64,000 bases of DNA from Artocarpus heterophyllus. Its lineage: Eukaryota; Streptophyta; Magnoliopsida; Rosales; Moraceae. The translations under genes and the position numbers were made by a program. The stretch spans positions 16,864,034 through 16,928,033 of the forward strand of contig CM046348.1 in the NCBI GenBank assembly GCA_025403435.1, in the 5' to 3' direction. The notes beneath the pieces were generated by a model. It worked only from the letters and a program-made list of their open reading frames with translations, was not told the DNA's origin and made no database searches. Below, one piece after another: positions 43,946-54,578 of the stretch. Within the stretch, counting starts at the first letter, position 1, and each line of letters begins with the position of its first letter.

Positions 43946-45442
43946 AAGTCTGGAGACTGGGAAAAAGAAATTGAAGTATTACCTTATCCTTAAATAAAGA
44001 AAGAAAAGAAAGGATAAAGCAAGAACAGAAATTTGTATATTAGTGCAATGTCAGCCATCACCTTGTGTTAATTTATGCAATAATAAATAATTAAAAGAAA
44101 GCGTGACATAGGTATGTACTTTCCATGTGCAGGTGTAAATAGTTGATTTGCTCACAGAGTTGTGCAAGATTATATAAATGATTATCTATAGCACAATGAG
44201 TCTAGATTTGATGGGCAAATTTTCATTGTTTCTTTCCTTTTTTTTAAAATTTTTTTTCTTTTCTCACATGGGAATTAATCGGATAATAGCATGGACAAGC
44301 AAGAGTGGCTGTGGTTGGCCCAACAAGGTAGATTGTATGTTTTTAAGTTCAGCAGTTTTAGCCAAAATTTTATTTTTTTTAAAGAAGTTAGAAAAGCAAT
44401 TCTAGGGGTTGTTGGATTGGGAAAAATGGGTTGATGTTTGCATTATTGGCTTCTTTTTTTATTCTTATTTACATGCTTGGTTTTCAAAATTTTGACTTGA
44501 AACACAGCAACTGTATCATATATTACAGAAGTATTGACAATTCGGCAAAGCGTTATTCTTTTAATCTGACTACTTTTGACACCCCAAATGTCCAAAAACC
44601 TAAAAGATAGCCTCTTGTAGCTGAAGTTTTATTGGATGTCCAAAAGTGAGGCGCCACAAAAGTCCTCGTGGGCTCGTCTTTCTAAGTGCAGTTGGCCATG
44701 ATCCAAATAAAAACCTTTCAAATTTTGTCATTTGCTGATCATGTTTACCCTCTTTATGCATTGTATATGTAAAATAATGCGTATTATCATCTATAGTTTG
44801 AACTTTTCTAAATCATATATCATTGGGTCTGTTCTGAAGTTTTTGGGGCAACTTCTAGGAGATTTTCATCAAGCTTACCCTACCACAAGATTGGCTAATT
44901 ACCTGTCTACGCATATACAAGGAAATCACTTTATCTTAATGTAATAACAGAAGAAAACAAAATATATATATATAGAAGGAAACACCACCTGTTTAGAATA
45001 GCGTATAGTTGTTGCTGCTCTATGCAACAGTATTCTTTGGTTGAACAAAAAAATGAATTAAATAAAAGAATAAAAAAGAGAAATAGATGAATCACCAAAG
45101 TAGTAGAAAGAGGGCGTGCATTTTGTTCTTATTCAAGACTTTCCTTGTTGCTGAGTCGCTATCATTCAGGCCATTGCCCCATTGGTGAGAAACTATATTC
45201 ACACTACTACACTTTCTGAGGGAAATCACGGCCGTCCGTAATGAATCGGATGGTGCAGATTGCGTGCTATACTTGAAGCCATTTTCCACTACACATGAAT
45301 GAGAAAAAACCACCTCTGCTTTTTCTCTACTGGAGACTTATTCAATCGTGGATCCCACCTAACACTATTTCCTTGTAGCTTCCGTCTCTTGGAATAAAAA
45401 CGCTTGTCTAATTAGTCTATCTTGGTATTCCCTTACCTTTAC
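43946..45442. other. Intergenic / upstream region of the F-box gene
   Basis: AT-rich. Contains T-rich stretches near 44240-44270 and a (TA)n motif at 44961-44974. No gene recognised. The promoter of the F-box gene probably lies in the last few hundred bases, but no clear TATA box at a fixed distance was seen. Confidence 0.45.
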
Positions 45443-45466
45443 CTTCTTCTTCTTCTTCTTCTTCTT
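45443..45466 (+). repeat. (CTT)8 microsatellite in the F-box 5'-UTR
   Basis: Eight CTT units, 41 bases before the ATG. CT-rich repeats are common in plant 5'-UTRs. Confidence 0.8.
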
Positions 45467-45506
45467 GTCTTTCTTCTGTGCTTTAAAGTAGACCAATCTC
45501 CTTATT

Positions 45507-46739
45507 ATGGACTCAGATTGTGAAACACAGAGCAAAAGAATCAGAAGCAAGCAAGAAGAAGATCATCAAGCCACAAGTGGGATCGAAACTCTTCCTCGAG
45601 AAATCGTCTTCGACATACTCTCAAAGCTTCCGATAACGTCTCTGGTACAATTCAAGTACGTTTGCAGAGCTTGGCGTGTCCTAACGCAAGATCCTAACCT
45701 TGTTGACTTGTACAATTCAAGAACAGAAGAGGAAAATCCATGCCTCATCTTTCACTGCGACTTTCCCATCAGAAACCAGCTCTACTTTGTTGATTTCCAT
45801 GCTGATAAGGATGATGAGAAACAGGCAGTGAAGAGGATTCAAACACCTTTCTGTTCCTCGCTGCCGGAATTTGATGTCGTTGGATCATGTCATGGCTTGC
45901 TTTGCTTATCTGATTCATTGTATAATGAGGGACTTTATATTTACAATCCTTTCACAAGAGACTACAGAGAACTTCCCAAGACGAATCAGTATCCAAACCA
46001 AGAGGTGGTGTTCGGATTTGGGTTTCATCCGATAACAAAGGAGTACAAGGTGGTTAAGATCATCTACTACAAGAACGGATATAGAGGGTTAAGGAGTCGG
46101 TTTCGGATTTCATCTTCAGAAGTTCAAGTATTCACTTTGGGAAGCTCAACATGGAGAAGTTTGGGCAAAGTATCACATGATCTCCACAAGTGGCCTGCAG
46201 CACAGGTTTTAGTCCATGGGCGACTTCATTGGGTGACCGGGCCCCGGAGGCATCGGACGGGGAGGAATCTCGTGTCGTTCGACCTCGGGGATGAGATGTT
46301 CCGGGAGGTTCCGAACCCGGATGTTGTGGGCTTGAGGAGATGTGATTACCATCTCTTTGTGTTGAGAGGATGTCTCTCCGCAGCATTCTGTTTTAGCAAT
46401 GGGAAGCTAGAGATTTGGGTCATGAGAGAGTATGGTGTGAAGGAATCATGGGTCAAGGAATTGGTCATTTCAAACTACACACCAAAGGGTATCAAACAAG
46501 ATTTTATTCAACCACCTTTTAGTGTCTCTAAAGCGAGAGGAAAATCAGTGAGAGTTTTGTGTGTTTTGGGGAGTGGTGAGATTCTGTTGGAGTACAAGGA
46601 AAAACGTAGAGCTTTGGTTCTTTATAATCCCAATAGTGGAAAATTCAAGGATCTTGTGTTTCAAGGAATGCCTAATTGGTTCCAAACGGTTGTTCATGTG
46701 GGAAGCCTCATTCAGATCGAAACCCTCATTGGTATGTGA
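45507..46739 (+). CDS. F-box protein, At3g07870-like, 410 aa
   Basis: Intact single-exon gene. The F-box is at residues about 26-70 (IETLPREIVFDILSKLP, SLVQFKYVCRAWRVL), which in this family binds SKP1 in an SCF ubiquitin ligase. An F-box-associated beta-propeller-like domain follows: EFDVVGSCHGLLCLSDSLYN (121-140), LYIYNPFTRDYRELP, VFGFGFHPITKEYKVVKI, GKLEIWVMREYGVKESWVKE and a tail with KFKDLVFQGMPNWFQTVVH. The blocks match Arabidopsis At3g07870 almost one for one along the whole length. The N-terminus MDSDCETQSKRIRSKQ is short and basic with no signal peptide. The ATG follows a CT-rich leader and is the first in frame. Substrate unknown. Confidence 0.95.
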   Translation: MDSDCETQSKRIRSKQEEDHQATSGIETLPREIVFDILSKLPITSLVQFKYVCRAWRVLTQDPNLVDLYNSRTEEENPCLIFHCDFPIRNQLYFVDFHADKDDEKQAVKRIQTPFCSSLPEFDVVGSCHGLLCLSDSLYNEGLYIYNPFTRDYRELPKTNQYPNQEVVFGFGFHPITKEYKVVKIIYYKNGYRGLRSRFRISSSEVQVFTLGSSTWRSLGKVSHDLHKWPAAQVLVHGRLHWVTGPRRHRTGRNLVSFDLGDEMFREVPNPDVVGLRRCDYHLFVLRGCLSAAFCFSNGKLEIWVMREYGVKESWVKELVISNYTPKGIKQDFIQPPFSVSKARGKSVRVLCVLGSGEILLEYKEKRRALVLYNPNSGKFKDLVFQGMPNWFQTVVHVGSLIQIETLIGM

Positions 46740-46809
46740 AGTAAGCAATGAAATGATTTCACTTACTTTTCATCTGTATGCAATTTACCTTTATAAGTTT
46801 GGTCATTGG

Positions 46810-46815
46810 AATAAA
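46810..46815 (+). terminator. Poly(A) signal of the F-box gene
   Basis: AATAAA 70 bases after the stop codon. Confidence 0.45.
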
Positions 46816-46929
46816 TTGGTTAGTTTACTCTTTTGCATTGCTCTTTCTAATAGTTTGCAAGAGATCTTGTAATATGTCTCTCAAACAGTGGAATCAATTG
46901 TCATGCATATTAAGTGAAAAGCAAGTATT

Positions 46930-47580
46930 TTTAAAATGTTTTGGATTGCATCTAGCGCCACGCTGCTAGAATTGTGAAGCCACGGCGCTAAAAATGTGCA
47001 AAATCACAATTGGGACAATGGATCCAACACATCGGCGCCATGAATATAGCGCCTTGGTAGTGGGAAGAAAAAACACTAGCGTTGCGGCACCCAATGAGCA
47101 GCACCATCTGTAATGTAGTGCCCACTAGATTTTGTTGATTTTGAACAGTGTGTGATTTTGAATTATTTCAGACCGTTGTATTGATTAGTTGTTTACTTTC
47201 ATACAAAACTATATTTGTTACCAACTGGTATATCTATTGTAATAGATATGTTGCTTCACAAAAGGTCATCTTTATGTAAAATGTTGTGTAAATTACAACA
47301 ATTGTTGCATCTATTCATGAAAAAAAATCCCTCTGTGTTTGTTAATGCTCTAGAATTTTCAGTTTCAATATCTTGTTCTGAAGCATCATATTACTACTAG
47401 AAATAGTGCTTAGGGTTTTTTGTATCTTAAGAATAATTTACCATAAATTTTATTGGTAAACTTTTGTAGCAGAAAAAAATAAAACCTTAAAAAATATATT
47501 ATTGTACGCCTCAAATCCGACCTTTGTTGTCAGATTTTCTCACTTCTATTTTTAGATTTCTATTCATTTTCTTCAACATA
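46930..47580 (+). repeat. Copia-type LTR copy (solo or fragment)
   Basis: Similar in order and content to 49736-50440. Shared words: TTTTGGAT, AATTGTGAAGCCA, GTTGATTTT, ATTGTAATAGATAT/ATTATAATAGTTAT, TTCACAAAAGG/TTCATAAAAGG, TTGCATC, CTTGTTCTG, CATCATATTA and AAAACCTT/AAAATCTT. No coding content. It starts shortly after the 3' end of the F-box gene. Confidence 0.5.
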
Positions 47581-47598
47581 GTTAGGTACATAATGTGT

Positions 47599-47662
47599 GT
47601 CAAACTCCATAAATGATATTTGATTGAATTGTCAAACTCCATAAGTGATATTTGATGGAATT
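47599..47662. repeat. 32-bp tandem duplication
   Basis: Two adjacent copies of GTCAAACTCCATAAATGATA plus TTTGATTGAATT, differing at two positions. Confidence 0.9.
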
Positions 47663-48095
47663 GGTAGCACAAAGTATTCCAATAAACTCATTCTCTTAAC
47701 TGTGCCATCACAAGGAAAGAAGTTGTGGTTTAAAATAATTGAGAAATATCTGATCTGCAACTATATAATCCCGTGTCAATAGCCACACCTTACTAACACG
47801 TGTAACTCTGTTGCATGCAAGAGTAAAGTTCCACATTGTAATTATATATTTTTCTTGGGAGGAAATTCTTATACTAATCAATGGAAATATTATTAAAACT
47901 TCCCTTTATCCGTAGTTGCTGCATTATTGCTCACACTAATACAGGTTAAAATCTTCCATTTTATTGCATTGTTTTGTAAGATTAATTAAACTCAAAATCT
48001 TTTCCCACTTGAATCTGTTCAAATCTTGATGGCGCATGCTCATTAGAAGTGTACCAGCGCCAACGGAACTTTCAAGAACCTGCAATAGCTTTCAT
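47663..48095. other. Intergenic sequence
   Basis: No gene or repeat terminus recognised. Confidence 0.45.
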
Positions 48096-49351
48096 AAAAT
48101 TTTAGATTAGTACCTTGTGTTATATCGAAATATGCGTTGATATCTTATATTTTGAAATATTTTATATCAGTGCCTCGATCTTTTAAAAAATACCTATAAG
48201 TGTTTTTTTTTTACACAAAAAAATACAAATACTCATTTGTATAATTGACTGAAATTTTGAGTAAAAAAACTAAAATCTAAAAAAAAAAAAAAATACACTT
48301 GTGCTTATGAAAAACCCAGGCATAAATTGATCGAAAAAAAAAACCCTACCTCTCGGGCTCGAGCTGCCTACGAAGAAGAACAGTTCTCCTTCATTATTGG
48401 CCATAATTGTTCTTTTCATCTATTCTATTTTTTTCCAAAACCAAATCCATTTTTTCCTCTTTTCGCTGCAAAAATTTTTTAAAAAATGTTTTTCCAAGAA
48501 TAAAATTGTTCTTTTGCATCAGAAAAGGCTCTTACTTAATGATGATGGAGAAGTCTATTAGATTTTCAAAAGACGGCAATAAAAAATGACACCATTGGAA
48601 CGCCTAGACACGGGTCCAATGACACCGTTTATGTGAAATCACCATCGGAGTCTCCAATCCAAAGGGAAACAAAGGAAAACGACATCGATGCTGAACATAT
48701 TCATCCTTCTACAAATTCCAGTTCTAGCCTCGCTCAGATCGGAAACTCTAGCAACCACGAGCGTGACGGTGAGAGAATTGAAGAAGGATGGAAAGGAGGA
48801 AGAGGAACGGTGGGAGGAGAAGGAGTAAAGCAAAGAGGAAATTGAGATTCTGAAGCAGCAACTGGCGAAGAATCTAGTTGGGAAGCCACGATGGTGGGAG
48901 GTGATCATGGAGGCTTTTCAGGGATGTCATAAGGTGGACAGCATGATCAAGAAGGCAAAGGAGGTAGAGGAGAGGAAATTGAGCTATGTCGATTTGGTGA
49001 ATACGGTAGATTTTGGGATTTCATCCATGAGAGAGGGGATTTCATCCTTGAAGCTCGGTGGATATGGTAGATTTTGGGGACGAGGATGAGAGAGAGTTTT
49101 GGAGATGGGGATGGTAGAGTTTTGGGTTTATTGGAATTTTTAAGGGTTTATTTTTTTAGATTTTGGGTTTTTTCCCAAAATTTTAGTCAATTAAAGCAAA
49201 AGGGTATTTGTGTCTTTTTGTGTTCTAAAAAACACCTCTAGGTACTAAAAAAGATTTTCTAAAAGGTCAAGGTACCGATATAAAATATTTCAAAACATAA
49301 GGTACCAAAAAGATATTTTGATATAACACAGAATACTAAATTAAAAATTTC
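48096..49351. mobile_element. Element with about 190-bp terminal inverted repeats
   Basis: 48096-48285 and the reverse complement of 49160-49351 align over their whole length: GTGTTATATC, TTTTGAAATATTTTATATC, TTTTAGAAAAT, ACACAAAAA, AATTGACT.AAATTTT and AAAATCTAAAAAAA. Long terminal inverted repeats without a transposase suggest a non-autonomous Mutator-like or foldback element. The flanks CTTTCATA and CCTTCAATA could be a decayed target duplication. Confidence 0.65.
48630..49090 (+). pseudogene. Gene-like interior of the inverted-repeat element
   Basis: Less AT-rich than its surroundings. Frames read SESPIQRETKENDIDAEHIH, then in another frame MEAFQGCHKVDSMIKKAKEV and ERKLSYVDLVNTVDFG. The interior has protein-like composition with frame changes (an early stop at 48843). 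The family is not recognised. It may be a captured host gene fragment, as in Pack-MULEs. Confidence 0.3.
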
Positions 49352-49735
49352 CCTTCAATATTGCATTGACCCATTCGTTTTTTAGTGTGACCGCCATTTG
49401 TAGGTTTTCTTAGGCTGCATTGTCAGTTATTGTATAGAAAAGTCCGATCCAATAAAAGGGATTTTAGTACTTGGAAGTCATGGAGCACTTAGCCCATTTT
49501 AGTGTAGATTCCATGTCCCATAAAACTAGACTCGAAAAGGCTGACTGTGCAAAAAAGCAACAATTTCTCACTACTTTTCACCCAACACATGTTGCATAAA
49601 TAAACTATATATCCCTTAGTCACCATGCCCTAAAGTGGCAGTTAAATTGTTATGTTTAAAAGAGAGATTGTAATATCAAGTCAAAAAATTACACATACAA
49701 ATAAGAAAAACAAGTATTTTTTTATGAGTTTTGGA
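49352..49735. other. Intergenic sequence
   Basis: Nothing recognised. Confidence 0.4.
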
Positions 49736-50450
49736 TCAGCGTTTAGAGCCACAAATTGTGAAGCCATGGCGTTGAAATTAATGCATAATATTTCTTGAGG
49801 TAATGAACTGGCACTGCAGTGCCTAGTGAGCAGTGCTGCAATGACAGCCTGAGGCCATGTTATATTGCAGTGCAGTGTACTGGTGCTGTAGCGCCCAACA
49901 AGCAGTGCTGAGTTGAAGTCGTGCTACACTTCAGTGCAATACATTGGCCTGGTAACACCGGAAACATGGTGCCGCTACATCAGCTCAAAAATGTTGATTT
50001 TAAACTTGTGTTATTTTGTCTTGTTTAGAATTCTTGTAGTTTGGTTGTATGCGTTTATACAAAACTTAATATTTATTACAAACGAACATATTTATTATAA
50101 TAGTTATATTATTTCATAAAAGGACACCTTTAAGTGACTGGTTGCATAAGTTGCAATAGTTGCATCATTTCATGAAAACACGCCCCTACGTCTTATTAAC
50201 ACTCCAAAATTTCTAGATTTTTTGTCTTGTTCTGGAACATCATATTATTGCTAGATATAATGTTAGGGTTTGTTATATCTTGGAGATAATTTGTCACAAA
50301 TCTTCTTAGCAAACGTTTATAATGGGAGGCAAATAAAATCTTAAGGAAAGTCTTCCTATATGTCTCAAACTTATTGTCATTTCCAAAATTTCTTTCCCTC
50401 TATTTTCATATTTCTACCTACATTTTTTAGCAATCTTAAGGTTTTATTTT
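49736..50450 (+). repeat. 5' LTR of the copia element
   Basis: Homologous to 46930-47580 and followed directly by copia gag-like sequence. A distinctive stretch of GCAGTGC/AGCAGTGCTG repeats lies at 49815-49915. The exact TG...CA ends were not resolved. Confidence 0.5.
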
Positions 50451-53400
50451 TTGCAATGAAGGTTAAGAAAAATCTGACCTATTTCCTTAATCAAAATACT
50501 TAACTTGATCAATTCGATGGAATCAATTTCACTCATTAGGAAGGAAATAGTTTTTCCTTCTTAACGCCCTAAAAATTGCCTACATTCTAGATCTAAAGTT
50601 GAAGCATCTTTCGAAACCAAAAGATGATGACTTCGACGAAGTCAAGGCTACAAGAAAAAAAATGTTAAGATGATAAAGCCATGTGTCAGGTCACATACTC
50701 AGCACACTTTCTGATAGGCTTTGTGATCTCTATGACTCAACACAATCTCCTCTGAAAATGGGGAACACAATCAAGTACAAGTAAAAAACAAAAAAGAAAG
50801 GTACAATAGAATTTCTTATTCTAAAATTTTTATGATTTGTTTGGTGTGCGGGTTCAGAGTAGTGTGGTTTAGAATTTTATGGTTTGAACTATGGTAAACT
50901 GTATGGTTTAAATGATAGTTTTGAACTAACATTTAGAAGATAAAAGTTCAAAACGAGAATAAAAACATTATGTCTAGCTTAAACCGAGAACTGGTATTTG
51001 AAAAACTATATTTTATAAAAAAAATGGTTCAAACTATAAGACCCTGAGGGGGGTTACAAAGCTAAGATTTTAGGATTTTGACCATTTGAATCTGTCTCTA
51101 TAGTTTGAACTGGCCTTACTTATTACTCCAGCAAACGCCATTTGAACCCCTTTACGATTTAAACTACCTTAAATTGTTTTCAACCTACGTACTGAACGGC
51201 CTATTAGAACTTATAATAATAGATTCAAAGTCTATTCTTGATAAAATTCATAAGTTAGAAGTTTTGGTTACAAATCTTTATGAATTAAAAGTAGAAAATT
51301 TCTAAATCGTTCTAAGTGGGGTCTATCATTTCTAAATTACCCTAGAGTTGGAACAGTTATAGAAAGGAACTCCTTCATAGGAAAGATATAACATAACTCT
51401 AGAAAAATTATAGAAACATTTGACGATTTAAGAGGAGACAAAATCTCATAATCCCAAAGGCAAAATTTGGATTCTTCTAAAGTTAATACCATAAAAGCAT
51501 ATAAAATTTCATAATAACTTCAAAGTCAATAATGACAAACAGTTCAAAAAATCCAAAAATGGCCAGAGAATGTTTTTCAGAAGTTGTTTCTTTCATAGAA
51601 AGAAAGGTCATTGTCAAAGTGACTACAAGTACAAGAAGACGATAGAAGAAATTAACTCCAACAAAGCCAATGCCATGAAGAAAAATCTAAATAGATTTGT
51701 GCAATGCTCTCAGAGATTCAAATTAGCATGATCATATAACTCAACGTGGCTACAACTACAAAGTCCCATGCTTGATGGTTCGATTCCAATGCTACCATTT
51801 GTGTTTGCAATGACAAGAAATTGTTCTTGTCATACGCAACAAAAAAGAAAGTACAAATGGTTCTTATGGAGAATCACGATGCAATGGTTATTGTGGGGAA
51901 AGGAATTGTGGAGATTTACTTCTGGGAAGAAAATGACGTTGAATAATGTATATCATATACCAGATATTAAAAAGAATCTTGTGCATGTTAGTCTTTTGTG
52001 TAAGAACAGGCTCAAAGTTGAAGTTGAGGGATAAAATTGTATTATCTCTAAGAATAGGGCCTTATAAGAAAGGGCTACTCTTATATTGTTGACTTTTTTG
52101 ATGTCTGGTATGCATGCATGCTTAGTATATTTAATTTTAGATCATTAAAGTACATGTCAAAATATAGTTTGATATATTCAAAAATAAAAGTCATGATAAA
52201 TATGAAGTTTATACAAAAGCAAAGATGACTAAGAAACCATTTCCTAGAGCCGAACATATTACTCAATTATTGGTTTTAATTTATTCTGATATTTATGAAT
52301 ATAATAGAATTTTTACTGAAGAAGGGAAAAGATACCTTTTTCATTGGAAAAATAGTTCGCAACGGAATTTTAAAATTTTATACCAGAGTACTTTCTAAAA
52401 AATAAGTTTGACACGCTCTATGCATAAATTAATCGAATCTTGCTAACCTTATTTGTCGAAAAGCTCCGCAATCTATAAAGATAAGTAACCTTCTAGAAGA
52501 GCTTTAACTAACTAGTCTTCTTTGCTATTCTCTATCCACGATCGGTGTGTGTGTGGGCACACTCGTACAGCTCTTCCACCATTAGTAGAGTCTCACTTTT
52601 AATCTCTCAATTGATCTAAATAACTTATGAGTCTTACTCCCTATTTATAGAGGTTGGGCCAATGAGTTAGTCCTTATTAGATAAAACCTCAAAAATTCAA
52701 ATCAGAATCAATATCAGATAAAATTCGCATGAAAACAAGTGATTTATTTATTGCTCGATCAACAGGCTAAACTGGCAGATCTGCCTAAAGGGACCTGATG
52801 GACCTATATAGTTCAAGCTCCCGATAATTATAAAACCCAATATCCTAGATATACGCTTCATAATTATCAACTCTAACACTACTCCACTAAAAGCATAGAG
52901 TTGCACTTTCGAACTATATAGAATTACGAAGCCCATATAGTTAAGTCTCTATGACATGTCATATTTTATCATATCCTTATAGGATTATCCATAATTGGCT
53001 TAAGGATAAATTCTATCTTACTCTCCCAATTTTTTTTATCTTACATTTATTATCTCACCATCGAAAAACTTACCATCCAAAGATAGTATACCATTCGGTT
53101 ACACCTATGTATCCAAATAGTTGAGCGCTCCAGTTTTTCAATTACAGGATAACGTATATAAGAGGATATCAACTATTCTTAAAGAAGAGCTATGGATTTC
53201 ATATCTATGAATAACAGGTCTACGTTATCAAGAGTCATACCTCTAACGTACTAGCATGTGTACCACTATTAAAATGTGCATGTCACCCTTTGGCACATAA
53301 AAAGACATAAGTCAAGACAATGGACTCATCATTCATCTCAAGATTAAGATTAAGATACATATGATTATCTAAAGTGAAATGATTTGCTGAGACAGAATTA

Positions 53401-54544
53401 TTAATTCAAATAAATTCACTTTATATCCCGATCCAACACATTGTCACCTATGACAATGCGCCAATGTTTCTATTCGCAGAGTCCACGTTCGATGCCCAAG
53501 ACAAACCATCTCCTGATAGGGATGTAAACAATAGAACAATCTTTGCATGAATAAAGTGCCTAACTTTATTCTCTCAATTATGGATCATGCGATTTAGATC
53601 GTCACCTTAAGAATCGTGTCTTCTGCATAATCTGTCCATCATATGCCTAATTCTTAAAGGTTTAGACCGACAGTCTCAAACTTTTGTTTGCTTAACATAC
53701 ATTCAACAAATATGAACGTAAAGAGGACATGATTTGGTATATAAATAACATATAAATTCTTTATTGATAAAAATATCTCCAAAAATATATTACATTTTTA
53801 CTTCTTAGGGCATACATGTCTAACATTATCACTATCATTGTTGACTGTTCTAGATACTCTTATGTATATTTAATATGAACAAAAGACGAAGCTTTGATAA
53901 TATTTAAACTTTTTAAAACCGAAGTTGAGAATCAAAAAGAGAGAACGATCAAAATAGTTCAAAGTGGTAGAGTAGGTGAATGTTTTTCTAATGAGTTTGA
54001 TGCCTTCTGCAAAGAGTATTGTATTATTGAAAAAAATCAGCTACTTTTACTCTTTAACAAAATGGTTTCACTGAAAGAAAAAGCATAATCGTCACAAATG
54101 CGATTCTATGCTTCCAAATACTAAATTACCTAATAGTCTATGGGGGAAGCATTACTTATTGCATTTCATGTTCATAATAAGATCTCATCAATAAAAACAC
54201 TTGTATCTCCACATAAAGTATGGAAAAGAAGAACACCAAACTCGTTGAATTTAAGGGTGTGGGGACTATTTAGCCTTCTATAGAGTACATGACCTAAATC
54301 ATCAAAGTTAGGTACAATAAAAATTGTGCGTTTTTGTGGGATATGCTAAAAAATCAAAGGCATATAGTTTACTGAGCTTAGACTCTAATGTAATTGTGGA
54401 ATCAAGAGATGTTTATTTACTGAAAATAACTTTAGTAATAATTCTACCACTGAATTGGAATCTAATACTGATCAACCATGTGACTTAACTCTTGGTTCCT
54501 CTACTAACAATGAAAGAAAAGAGTCTATGACATCTTTTGAACCA
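50451..54544 (+). pseudogene. Ty1/copia polyprotein remnant (gag to integrase)
   Basis: Plus-strand fragments in copia order. Gag-like: HLSKPKDDDFDEVKAT near 50600, and LSDRLCDLYDSTQSPLKMGN. A knuckle-like KKGHCQSDYK lies near 51610. A pre-integrase region follows: WFDSNATIHVCNDKK near 51775, and TLNNVYHIPDIKKNLVHVSL (51937-51997). The integrase starts KMTKKPFPRAEHITQLL at 52225 and is split by a solo LTR (52345-53825). It resumes as VDCSRYSYVYLI, then ALIIFKLFKTEVENQKERTI and FSNEFDAFCKEYCII. The element stops at 54544, where the chromovirus begins; RT and RNase H are missing. Many stops. Confidence 0.7.
52345..53825 (-). repeat. Solo LTR, 1,481 bp, copia-like
   Basis: The minus strand begins TGTTAGACATGTATGCCC and ends CTATTTTTCCA (TG...CA). 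A promoter-like CTATTTATAGAGG lies at 52652-52664. The host copia integrase frame is interrupted at its left edge and resumes right after its right edge. The flanking pentamers are TTCAT and TTATC, so the target duplication is not exact. Confidence 0.65.
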
Positions 54545-54578
54545 TAAGATTAATTGATCTAAAATTCAAGGTGTTACA
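54545..54578 (-). repeat. Truncated 3' LTR of the chromovirus
   Basis: AAGATTAATTGATCTAAAAT...GGTGTTACA matches the outer end of the full 5' LTR at 59728-59759. It is preceded on the minus strand by a purine tract (AGGAGGGCGG). Confidence 0.6.
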
